A DNA stretch of 64,000 nt from Brugia malayi. Taxonomy: Eukaryota; Nematoda; Chromadorea; Rhabditida; Onchocercidae. Below the pieces are notes generated by a model. It was not told the DNA's origin. It was given only the letters and a program-made list of their open reading frames with translations, and searched no databases. How positions within the stretch are numbered: the stretch's first letter is position 1; the number at the start of each line of letters is the position of its first letter. Of this stretch, positions 1 to 12,484 are shown one piece after another. The stretch spans positions 3,758,528 through 3,822,527 of the forward strand of contig NW_025062475.1 of NCBI RefSeq assembly GCF_000002995.4, given 5' to 3'. Both the position numbers and the translations under genes were made by a program.

Positions 1-280
1 ATACATTTTTTAGGTCTGTATTTTTTTTTCGTTCTATTTTTATTTCAATAATTAATCATATTAGAAACATAGCAAACTTATGCCAAAAGCCATAGAAGAT
101 GGATCCTTTTAGAACTTTCTGCTGAAATAAAGTTGTCTTTAAACAGTTTGATGACTTATTTTTGGATCGTTTTTACGTGTTATTTATTGTAGATTGCATT
201 AAATGGTTAAAATAATAAGTGTAACTGTCAACAAAATCTTTATTCAACTGTTTTCCTCAATAATCTAATGGACATTTCAG

Positions 281-3200
281 ACATTATCGGAAAATGGACA
301 AGAGAATTCACCGCATAATTCTGATTCTGGTCACGAAACATCATCGCCTGATTCACCATTAACACCCATTGAGGAAGGAGCTGTTTCTCCAGGTGATGAT
401 TCTTTCTTTGTTGTTTGGTTCGTCGTAAACGTCTAAGTCGCTTGACATTCAGCCGGGAGTTTTGTAAATTGGTCTCATGTATATCTGTTGTCAGAAGAAT
501 TTTCGAATATCATCGTTTATCAGACCACTTAATACATTGAACTTTTTTTCTTTTTCAAAATGCTGACAACTTGTTGTTTTAATGCTTGAAAAGAATAATG
601 AAAAACTATGAACAGATATGTCAGTGAATCATCATTTCTAAATTACGAGCTAATGTTTCACCCTTTTCACAAAAAATACCAATTGATATTTCATTTTCAT
701 TTCATTTCACAAAGAGAAAATTACACAGTTGTGTTTCAGTTGATAGATTGGAATGATTGGCAGAATTTGTCATTATTATGTTTGTGATAGAACAGTGTGT
801 AAAAAATTAGCAATTTTATAATTTTTAATTAACATTTTATGTATGAGAATAAAAAATGTAATGGAGCATTCACCATAAAAATATTATGCATTTAATTTGC
901 ACCCATTGATTCAGAATTATAATTCAAAATTATATTCGCATATGAATATGATTTGGATGCATGAGGCATTGCTTTACTAGAATGCAAAAAATGCATGATT
1001 TACAAATAATGATGCTCTATCGTATTAACAGATATTCATTTATGCTAGGTTAGATAAATGATTACCAGAAAATAATTCAGTTATCTTCATCGATTTAAGA
1101 CAACAAAGTAATATTTCTAACTTACGTATAATACATAGGCATTTCAGATTCACTTCCTATATAATACGGTAATAAACAGAAATTAAAATATTATACCAAA
1201 ATTTTTTTATCTATTTGAATAAAAATTTGTTTGATAAGTAAATAGTTAGTGAAGAATCTGCAGTAGGTATCATAAATCTTAGTAAGTGAATGAAATTGTG
1301 AATATATTATTATATTATCTCAGAGTATTATTATATTATCTTGAATATCTGGTTAGGCGTCTGCAATGATCTTTCCATCATTTATTTGTATTCCTTTTCC
1401 GTTGAAATTACTGCTAGAGTTGAGGTGATTTCCGTGACTGCTTTGGTAAAATTAATTTATGCTATAGTGTCATACTTTCCAGAGTCTTACATGCTTGTAG
1501 AAATAAGTTCATTATTATATTCGATGAGTTAAAAATGTAATTGGGACACAAGGAATTGGAAAAAAATTTTCGAAATTGTTTTTCAGTTATTATTAGAAAT
1601 ATTTACTCAACCACATAACTAAAAAACACGCTGGTGGTGTATTTTTTATTCACCTAATTCATAACATCCGTAATTGTTATCTAAACTATGTTAATATTAA
1701 AACCATCTCATAATACATAACCTGAGTTGTAACAACAGTAGTTTGACAATGTAGACATATGCGAGAAAGATTTCAATAAGTTAAGGAGTCATTTAGTAAT
1801 AATTCCTTAACTTACTTTTCGTCAAACAAGTCAGGATCAAATTCATGGTTCTACCGAGGAAACTTTGCATTAATAAAGATGTTGAAAAATTGTTTTCAGC
1901 GGCGGAAAAGACTGGTAACGATGGTGAGGTATTGTGTCCGAGTGATGAATGCGATACATTTCGTATCCGTATTATTGCACCTGGTGCAGAACCGTTCGAC
2001 TTACAGGTATGCGCCGGTTTATGTGCTTCATGCTAAATCATAGTGTTATTGTTCTCCAAATTTGAGGATTCATAGTGTTAAGAATAGCTCCAAATCATTG
2101 GCTTTCAATTCGATCAAAGTGAAATTTACAGTTTGGCAAGCGAAAAACGTTGAGAAAAATTGGCACTCATCTTCATGACTTCTGCCCATTATGTTTACTT
2201 CATTCAACTTTTTTCCTCTTCTGCAATTTCTCGTTGTTTGTAAATTCGATATACGAATTTTTTTAACGAACAGAGAAAGGATGTACCTAATTCAATAATA
2301 GTACATTTCATTAGTTGAAAGGAAAAAAATTTTCAGGTAAATTCAAATGAAATGGTGCAGGAGCTACATCAGGTGCTGCTAGAACGTGAAGCAACGTGTC
2401 ATCGTACGTGTTTCAGCCTGCAGTTAAATGGTGTCTCACTGGATCATTTTACCGAATTAAAAAATATTTCTGGTCTTACAGATGGATCTGTGTTGAGAGT
2501 TGTCGAAGGCAAGGATATGGCTTCTTCGGTTTCAATGTAATTTGGTTGGGAATTTCTCGGAAAGTTAAAATATACCAAATATTATTTGTCGGATCGTTAA
2601 CATAAGTTGACTTTTATTAAGTCATCCTTATAGCAAGAAATAAGTAATGATCACAGAAGTGATACTGAAAATGAAACTTCGAAATTTACATGGATCACGA
2701 ATTAATCAAGAGAAGTATTTGTAATCTTTAATACTTAGAAAAAAAAAAATAAATGTGGGGTCTTTGTAGTGCAATATATGATCGAGTAACATCAGATTTT
2801 TAAAAATTTTTACGTTTGTTTTTGTCCCTTAAATCTATAATCACGTTTGTTGTTTCAGAACCGTATACAACCCGAGAAGCTCGAATTCATGTTCGACATA
2901 TTCGTGATCTAATTCGTTCTCTTGATATGTCTGATGCTGTTAATGGTACTGATGGTGCATCAATGTCATATCTTGCTTCAATGACGTTAGGAGATCGCAA
3001 AAAAAACGCTGATAAGTAGGCGTTTTAATACAAAGCAGATTTTTTTTCTATGCAAATGCTGTGGTATATTCTATTATTGATATCAACTCGTTGAGTAGTA
3101 CTCTGTGATATAACTTTTCTACTGCAATGCGTTGCAACAATGAATAGAAGATTAATTTATAGAAGTTATTAGTTAAAAGCATAAATACTGAGTTAGAAAT

Positions 3201-6200
3201 ATCACATTTTTTAGGACATTAGAATGTTCTCCTCCAGATTATGTCTTACCAGGATATAAGGAACGTCCATTAATACCATTATTACCGGTGATGAAAGAAC
3301 CTGTATTAGCGTTGAAAAGTTTGGCAATTTCACCGTTTAATCCACCACCAGGACATCGCAAGTTGAAGGTTTACCAATAAAAATCGTTTCCAAAACTTTT
3401 AAAATTCCAACGTATTAACATCAATAAATCTTAAGGAAACTTTTTTTTCATAATTCTGCAAGCAGTAAATTATATGAACTTGTATAGGGAGATGTTCTCT
3501 ATTTGACGTTTGATACAAGAGAAGGACGACGTTATCATATAACTTGCTGTACGAAAGGCTTCTATGTGAATGCAACCACCGAAGCAGGTTTTCGACCAAC
3601 ACCCTCACCGTCACATAGGACTGTCCACCATTCACTGTTGGATTTGCTTTCCTCAATTAGCATTTCATTTAAACGTGCTATGGCATTAATTTTGAAGAGA
3701 CGTTCCGAAAAGCATATTTTCGAACGATTACCAACACCGTATCAGGTATTATGATTTTGTCAAAATCCATAGTGAAATGATTTTCAGTATTTTTACTGTC
3801 CTTTTTGCAAGTTGAAACTTTAAAGTCTAACTAGTCGATCTAATGAATTTACTTAGATTGAAGAAATGAATAAATTGATATTATTGTCAACATAATATGT
3901 AAACTTTATTTACCCACTTGCCTTTTGAAAGGTATCTCATATAAAGTTGCACCCATTACGGGTTATGCATCTATTTATTTTAAATTTCTTGTGTTATTTT
4001 CAATTAGCAGCCAGCAGTTTTTTTGCACACATAATTGCTTATGAAAAATGATGCGAAATTATAATTTTCATTGTTGCTATGAAAATCGGGAAAGTTCCCG
4101 ATCAAAAGGATACTGCTGAGTGTGTTCAAAATTTCGTTGATTTAAAAAAAATTTTTCGTTGGTCTCTTAATCATAAAAACTAACACTTCTTTATAGGTAA
4201 ATTCGTGGATAGCACCGGTATTCGAGCAAATTGAAGATGGAATTCGTGCAGAAGACTGTACACAACCTCATAAAATTGGTCTTGAAGATCATATTCCTGG
4301 ACAAATTCGTGATTGGAACGAGGAACTGCAAACGACTCACGAATTACCACGTGAAACACTCGGTGAACGACTCATTCGAGAAAGAGCTATCTTTAAAATT
4401 CACAGCGACTTTGTTTCTGCTGCGATTAAAGTAAATGTTTGTCACCTTTTTATTTTGAGCATCTTTATTAATATCTCAAAACTTAATGTCCTTTTCAAAT
4501 AATTCAATGGACTATCATAAGTTTTTTCTTTTCTGTTTGTGTATGTGTGATATTTTAACAACTTTATATTCCTAAAAATAAATCACAGAAAAAGAAGTTA
4601 GTGTGAGCTTTTTCGGAAAGCATCGTGAAAAGGCGAGGGAAAAAGTCCCACTGATTACATCTATTTGGAATAGTCCAAATGATTCTTATGCTTGCTAAAT
4701 TTTATCAAGAAAGAAATTTTTTTTTTCCAAATTACCATATAGTTTTTTTTTTTTTTCTGGGAGCAATGGCAGTTGTCGATGGAAATGTTGTTGCAATAAA
4801 TCCGGCTGATGAACCACGAACTCATATGTATATATGGAATAATATATTCTTTTCGCTTGGGTTTGATGTTAAAGATCATTATAAGGTTAGATTAGCATAT
4901 TTTGTTGAACAAGTTTCTTCATCATTATTATTTTATAATGATTTAAGTTCCAATTTAGGGTTTTTGATTTTTTTTTTTCTTAAAAGTGTAGACTAATGAT
5001 TCAAGCACTATTAACTGTTAGCTTGAAAATTCCCGAGCTTTGATAGCTTACTTGGAATATCTGTGAACACATTTCAAGAAAAGCAACATTTTTCTATGTT
5101 GGAAAATTTCATTAACTTGTAGTTATTTACGAAGGTGAAATTATACTATCAAATGAGCTAATTTTATAATAACTTTCGAGGTTACATTACAGGATTTGGG
5201 AGGCGATGCAGCTGCCCATGCAGCAACATCGAATGATTTACAGGGTGTACGAGCTTATGCGCAACTTGACAATCCAAAACTTTTTACTTTGGGCATGGTC
5301 ATTGTCGATTATAAAGGATTTCGGTAATTATGCTTCTTTTAAGGATACAAAGGATATTCATGAGCATGTAGAGAAGATTCAATAAAAGGATCTAGCTTTA
5401 ATATTTAATCATGCAGAGAAAGGCGTTTATAACATTTCTTAATTTTTCAGATTCTTAATAGCAATAATTTCTCATAGCTATTAGAATATAACCATTATGT
5501 TCGTAAGTTTTAACATTATTCATTTGATTAATGAATGAACGCAAATGCATTATAGAGTAACTGCACAATCGATTATACCAGGTATTCTGGAGAGAGAACA
5601 GGAGCAAAGTGTGATTTACGGGTCGGTCGATTTTGGTAAGACAGTTGTTAGTTCTGAGGTAGGTGTTTCTTTTTAAAATTTAAAAATTTTTTTTCAATAG
5701 CAACTGCATTTTTTCATTCTTACATCCAAATGATATGCGAATTTAGTTAAATTTTTAGAAGAAAATAGTTAGTTTAAGTAGTTTTTGATTCTGAACGTTA
5801 TTTCAATTTCTTCTTTATCTGTCGAATATTTTGATAGGAATATCACGATTTATTATCGAAGCCAGCAGAGCAGTTGAAAATTTTACCTCATGAAGTTCAC
5901 AGTGGCAAAGATGATGGGAAAATCATTAAGCTGTGCTCATCTTTTGAAACTAAGGTAAGCATCTTTTTTGTCGGTTTCAGTCAGAGTAATGCTATAGATG
6001 GACGCAACTGTTGTTATTTTATCATATCGTTTTTTTTTTTTTCGAGAAAAAATACCGTTTATATATTGTTTTTTTTTTTTTTTTTTTTTTTTTAGAGTAT
6101 TTTACTATTCTTTTTTTTTTTTTTTTTTTTTTGAGAGTATTTTTTCACATATCAGTACGACATTTTGAGCTTTTTAGTGTACTAGAGAATTTCTCAGTTT

Positions 6201-9200
6201 AAAGAGAAAATATACCTTATAAATTGATTGGTCCTTTTAATCAAAGTGCTGTTAAAATGATGCAGATAAATTGAAGGTGGACGAATAAAATTCCTAAAAC
6301 ATATACAAATGTTTTCGAAAGCAAATCAATGTATTGTTTGAGCGAAGTAATTCGTTGCCAAAAGATATGCAGTTCAGTAAATGACCTACTACAATTGAGC
6401 TTTCTTTCATTTATGACCTATACTACTATTGAGCTGGAAATTCTTTGATTTATAATATATTACAAAATATTTTCGTAGCCGAATTACAGTTGAAGTGAAT
6501 ATGAAAAACAAAATATAATTTGTTTCTGAGAAATAGTAACACTAGTTTGTTAATTATTTACTTTTTTTCAGGGTATTGTCGGAAACGATTCGCGACATTA
6601 TATTTTAGATCTATTAAGAACTTTTCCACCAGATGTAAATTATCTTGAAGATGCGGAAGTAACAGATATTTGTAAAGCAAATGGATATCCACGTACATTT
6701 CCACATAAGCTTGCTTCGTTGAGGCAGGAACTAATTGACGCTTTCGTCGAGTTCGTTTTTTTTTCTTCTACTTTTTTAATATTTTATATTTTGCGCATAA
6801 TCCACGGTATTTAAACTGGTTGTATATGCATTTCCATTTATGAGTCCGTTAAACAATATTTACGGTGGAACAAGAATATTCATTACGTAATGGCAAGCAT
6901 TAATGTAACATCGATTTTGTTTAATGAGATATCATTTGTTTCTCTTAAAGGTACCGTTATTTGATGTTTATTCGTATAGCTGCATATCATGTGCAACAAA
7001 CTAAGCTAGGATTGTTGGAAACGGATTATAATGATGATAAGAAAGAAACGACAAAAGAAGATACTGTTCTAAAAGTGACAGGATTTAGTGAAGATGCAAT
7101 TATGAGTCAAATCAAGGTATTTTAATGAAAATGTTGGATTTTAATATTTTCTGAGAAGATAGGATTGGAAACCGTATAAAAAATACTGAGAGAGAATCGT
7201 CCCTTTTTTGGTCTTTCAATGTTTGCTTGCTAATTTTTGCAAACACTAATAGAAATTGTTGCGAGAACAAATTTTTTAATTCCTTGCTGTTTTAGCTTTC
7301 TTTCTTGTTGCTTGTCATATGTCGGATTAGATTCGGATCTCTTCAAAAATATTCATTATAAAATAATATCAATTAATTTACATGAAAAACTGCAGCAATA
7401 TTCTTAGCTTTCGCTTAATTTAAGACAAAAATAAAATTCAGGATATCCAAAAATTGAATGTAAGACTTGATTATTGTTACAATTACCATTATTTTTATAA
7501 GTTGTTTATATGAAGTAGCTGTGTAATTTGATTACAATAACAATGATTCTTATCAATGACAACTGTATTTAGTTCCTATCAGTTCTTGTAAATTTTTTTT
7601 TCATATATTTTACTAGTCATAATTAGAAAATTCTTTCCTTTTTTTATAGAGGGAAATAACTGCTGATATAAAAATTGATGAAATGCCATTGTTGGAAACT
7701 GAAGCAGCAAAAAAAATTATGGAAGAGGTTATTGATAGCGATCATAAGAAAGTTGACAGTTTGGATAAAGAAATATCTGAAACGGTAAGTGCTGTCTGGA
7801 TTTACAGCAGTTTTTTCACTACAGTCTTCGTATAATTCTAGGTTTTTAGAGATTTAAATTTTCATATTACTAAAAAATTTTTTTCTGAAGAAAATGATCA
7901 TTTATTATTTTGAAGATAATGGCAAAGGCAGCAAAAGCAGTAGGATCAATTCGCATGGATGCATTTGATGTTAGATTTAATCCGGATTGTTACTGTTCAA
8001 CAGTACGCCATGCCGAAAGTGAAGATATTACAAAGCAGCGACGTTTGGTAGCTGAAGCAGCTGAATTTTTAATTGTACAGGTATAGAATGCATTACTTCA
8101 AGTGCTTTTTTTTTTAATTTCTTAATATATAGGAAATATTTTAGATGGTAATTGCAAGTGTAATAAGCGTATTGCGTAGTGATCTTCGATATTGTTGATC
8201 TAAAAAACTGATCGGTTTACATCATATGTAATATTAAAGAAGCACTAGTCTGATAGAATGGGATATTCTTGCTGATTTTAGAAATATTTCATAGCTGTCA
8301 ACTTATTCAAATGTCTACTGTTATTTTTATTGTAGTTGCTATTTCATTTAGCAATTACCAAATTTCGTTCGTGACTGCTTGCAACGTACGATAATGCTAC
8401 TGGATGGCGCATCGCTTATCGATTCGTTACATTCACGTGGTATCAATATCCGATATCTGGGTAAACTGACAAAATATATCCAAAATGTTGGACAATTAAG
8501 TTATGTTAAGGTAAATAGGTGCTTTTTTTTGTCGTAGCTATTGTCTAAACATTATAAACACTATAGTAAAATTTATTCTCGTTGTTGTATTCGGCATATG
8601 TATTCATTTGTTTCATTTACAAGAATTGTCGTTTTAGTGGAATTTGCGGTCATACTTAATGTGCTTAATTGCTCACTCATGCATCCTATTTTTCAGTAAC
8701 TTATTCATCTGAGATTGGTAATTAATTTCAAAGTTTCTACATAAATTCTAGGTGATCTGTATCACGGAATTGTTATGTCGGTGTGCAAAGCATATCTTTC
8801 GCGGCTATCTTCAACCTGTATCATCAGCGCATACAGCAGCGGCAGTATCACATTTCTTGAATTGTCTTCTGAGTTCATCAACTGAACCTCTAACACCATC
8901 TAATGAAGAAGTTAGTTTCGTTTTTGCTTTTTAATTCTTTCTTGCAATTTTTAGCCACAATTTAAAACTTGTTTCACTGAAGAGATGTGTCCATTATGAC
9001 GGATGTTACTGTAGCAATTTGTGTAAATAACCTATGTGTTATAAATAAAACTGAATTAAATTTATGCTTTATTTCCAGGTATCGATGCCGATAAATAGTG
9101 TGAAAAAGTCGCGTTCATCAAAGCGTCGGAAACAGATCAGCAGTGGTGGTAAAGAAAATGATGACTGGGCTCAAATGTCGTCGCACAAGCTTTGGGAACG

Positions 9201-12200
9201 AGTCAAATCAGATGCTGATTTTTATTATGCGTTTACAATTGATGAAGAAAATATTGATGCATATTTATCCACAGTTGGAATTCAAAAAACTTCTTTTTTA
9301 CGCCGTTTTGTACAAATAGTTGGAATCCAGGTATTATTTTGATGAAAAGATGGTTTAATGAATTATGCTTTTATTGTTCAAAAAGTACAAAGTGCGAAGA
9401 CAATCCTCATTTTTTTATTTATGATTTAGTTGAAAAATATTTTCTTTATAATATGAATGGAATATCATAATTTATCTCGTAAGTCTTTGAAGATGAAGTA
9501 ATATCATCCTTTAGTCTGCTTTGAACTCTGAGAAAAAATGCTAAAAAAGGAAAATTGTTTTGAAATGTGGCAAATAGATTCCATTACAAAGATCCAGAAC
9601 AAAAAGAAAAGTTCATAAGTGCAAATGATAAAAAACGAAGAGAAATTTTAGTGCAGTGAAATTTTAACTTTAAATTCTAGAAATTTTGTTGAATGATAGC
9701 ATATATATTTTCAGATGCTTTTGCGGGATTACAATTTAGAATCAGGGAAGAAATCACAACTATTCGTTGAGGATGATATTCAAAGTTTGTATTGTCAAGC
9801 GAAGCATGTTGATCCAAAAGCTGTAGATGCTCACAGTTTGTTCCTTTCTGGACAAACCAAAGTGCAGCAAGGTAAAGTTTATTGCAACTCGTTCTTCATT
9901 TATTGTTCGAGTAATTTGATCATTTACTGGTGTTGTGAATCAGATAATTCAATACAAGGTGGTAAATGTTAATTTACTTCAATCCACTGCTGTGAAAATA
10001 AGGCATGGGAATTGTCCAAAGGAAGAGGTGTTGAAATATGAAAGCTGTTTAAGTCAGATATAGATGTTTCGCATTTTGATATTTTTATGAGCTGACGATT
10101 TATTTCATTTTTTTTGTACAAGCATAACTAGAGCACTGCTGTGAAATGTGCCCATAAATAGAAGATGGAGGAGTGTGCTTCATATACTTATGGTGCACAT
10201 TAAATAATTCATTATTTTCACATTTCTATGATGTTTTTTAAATCTATTTCCAGGTCAGTTACGTGCCGGATTTGATTTAGTATTAGAATCTCTTAATCTA
10301 ATGAATAGTGTATATGGCGCGATGCATTCTGATATGGCGCAATGTATGCGTTTGCTTGCTCGTCTTTCATACATCCTTGGTGATCCGTCTGAAGCGCTGT
10401 CGCAACAACACAAAGCAACATTGATGAGCGAGCGCTGTAATGGTTTGGATAGTGCTAATACCATTATTGAATATGTTAGTTTTTTTTTATGAGAAACTCG
10501 AATTATTTTCAGGGAAAAATTATCATTTCTAGGTTTGGTAACGGAAAATTTGCTATAGAGTAATCTTTTAAGACCTATTTTCTTCATTTTTGCCAGTTTT
10601 GATTCTTAGTTTTATGCCTCATCTTAGTAAACAGAAACAGTATTATAAAAAAGAATAGTCGCTTTAATAAAGGTAGCATGTATTTTTATATTATCCAAAG
10701 ATCACTCGTTTACTTGCATAACATATCCACTTCGTTTTTGAGACTTTATATAGATAAATCAGTACTGTAAACATTTCATCTATATAGGTCAGCACTAAGA
10801 CTTTTTATTCAGTATAGTTCCGACATTTCATTTTTTTACGTCAGCAAGTACAAACTAATAAATTTAACCCCTCTAATTCTTATGTTTGGTTTTATAATTT
10901 AACCATTTTCTTGTTTCAGTTGAATCTTGCTCATTTTTCATTTGCAAATCTTCATATTGCTGCTGCATTGAAATTACTTTATCGAGCACGTTATTTGTTA
11001 CTACTTATTCATGGTATATTTTAAAGTTTTTTTTCTGTACTCTATTGTTTGACATTTTTGTTCACTTTATGTTGTCTGCATTTATTGTCATCCATAACTG
11101 TAAATAGACAAATAAATATATATGAATAAATGAAATATTTTAAAAAGTGTGATGGAAGGTTATCATAAGTTAGAGAAATAGTACATAATTTGGAGTTTCT
11201 TTTTACGCCAACAATATTTGTTTTTGATCAGTGTTCAAATTTAATGATCTCTGTGTTCTCTTGAAGGGGAAAACCATCCATTCATGGCTGAAATAGATGG
11301 CAATATTGGCGTAATATTATATGCCGTGCAGGAATTCGATGATGCATTGAAATTCCTTCAAAATGCACTGAAATTGCACCAGATCTATTTGGAACCACAG
11401 GCTTTGAAGACAGCACTTATATATCATTTGTTGGCAAGGACTTATTCGTGTCGTGGAGATTTCCGCACTGCCTTACAAATGGAAAAGGTATATTAGAAAC
11501 AGAGGATTGATCAAATATTTACACTTTCTTTTTGTTCATATAATTTAGAATTTTTTGAAATATTACTTTTACATGGGTGGTTTGTAATTTGCAGAGTTTT
11601 CTTATCAGATCCTATAAAATCCTGGAAAAAAAATTTTTTGGAGAAATTGAAATACTTCATTTTCAACTTTTTGAGCTAAAATTTTGTTTAATTCTAATAG
11701 ATTTAAAAAATGATGCAAATTAAAAAAAATCTAGGAAACATTTACAATTTATTCAAAAACATTTGGCATTGATCATGAAAAGACGAAAGAAAGCAGTGAC
11801 TGTTTGAAACATTTGACGCAGCAGGCTGTTACTTTCCAAAAACGTATCAATGAAGCTAATCGGCAGGGTTCTAACAATATTGGACAGCTTCTTCCTGTTG
11901 AGGTTTGCATGTTTGAAAACTCTCCTGAACTTGACATATGAAATTACTTTGCTATATTTAAAGGATTTTGAGAAATATAGAGGCTGAATGTTTATGAGTA
12001 AAACGAAGCAATTATTTTTCCTGTTAGATTCTTGATTACCTAGGTTGAAACTAAGTCTTGTGCATTTGAAAGATCTTTACTGCAAGTATTTTACAGATAT
12101 TGGAATGATGAGAACGTATTAAGAAAAATTAAATAGAATTGGTTTAGCATGGTCAAAAATTCAAATAAATTTTCATTTAAATCATGTTTTCAGATTCATC

Positions 12201-12484
12201 GTCCATCATTACATAGTGTACTTGAAGTATTAAATATATTGAATGGGATCATATTTATACAACTCAAAGGTATTTCAACATCTTCGGATATCGGTGAAGA
12301 AAATTATGAACTGGGAAATAATAATAACAATAATAACAAAAGGAAGAAAAAAGCTGTGGAAGATTTGGCAGTGAAAAAGAATGGAAATAATGATGATACA
12401 ACAGTAATTTCATCACGACCACAGGTGAATAATATGAGCGGGAGCAGCACCGTACAAGTCATGCAAGAAGTTGCTTTAGATTAA
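281..12484 (+). CDS. clu-1: Clustered mitochondria protein homolog CLU/CLUH (5' partial)
   Basis: CLU-family cytosolic RNA-binding protein needed for mitochondrial distribution and for expression of nuclear-encoded mitochondrial proteins (family knowledge). I join 24 exons: 281-392, 1900-2006, 2337-2508, 2859-3015, 3215-3368, 3488-3745, 4197-4430, 4760-4885, 5193-5323, 5556-5658, 5838-5954, 6572-6750, 6951-7116, 7650-7784, 7916-8080, 8352-8510, 8752-8910, 9079-9330, 9715-9871, 10254-10474, 10920-11013, 11267-11487, 11735-11902, 12194-12484. They give 1345 codons in one frame to a TAA. Numbering from the first visible residue, a CLU N-terminal ubiquitin-like region (around 40-190, with [17 protein letters not shown]) is followed by the CLU domain (around 340-600, with [15 protein letters not shown]) and C-terminal TPR-like helices (around 1000-1190). 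The tail is an Asn run plus Lys-rich low complexity. The first visible exon begins after an acceptor and lacks a start, so the N-terminus lies upstream. Intron 3 uses a GC donor, and the exon at 4760 lacks an AG acceptor. Confidence 0.96.
1681..1791. repeat. Dispersed 111-bp repeat, copy 1
   Basis: Lies in the first visible CLU intron (393-1899). It matches 24,683-24,793 in the same orientation with only a few substitutions, while flanking sequence differs. No coding potential or terminal inverted repeats were seen. Its class is unknown; a short non-autonomous element or a fragment of one is plausible. Confidence 0.85.
12315..12337 (+). repeat. AAT/AAC trinucleotide run in the last CLU exon
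   Basis: A short in-frame trinucleotide run encodes about seven consecutive Asn residues in the CLU C-terminal tail, followed by a Lys-rich patch. It is a likely site of length polymorphism. Confidence 0.8.

Noticed and set aside
1..280. Search for the CLU start codon
   Set aside because: No ATG in frame with a donor leading to exon 281 was found; this is intron and the 5' end is outside the window.
5990..6140. Phe-rich frames over poly-T runs
   Set aside because: Homopolymer artefacts inside a CLU intron.
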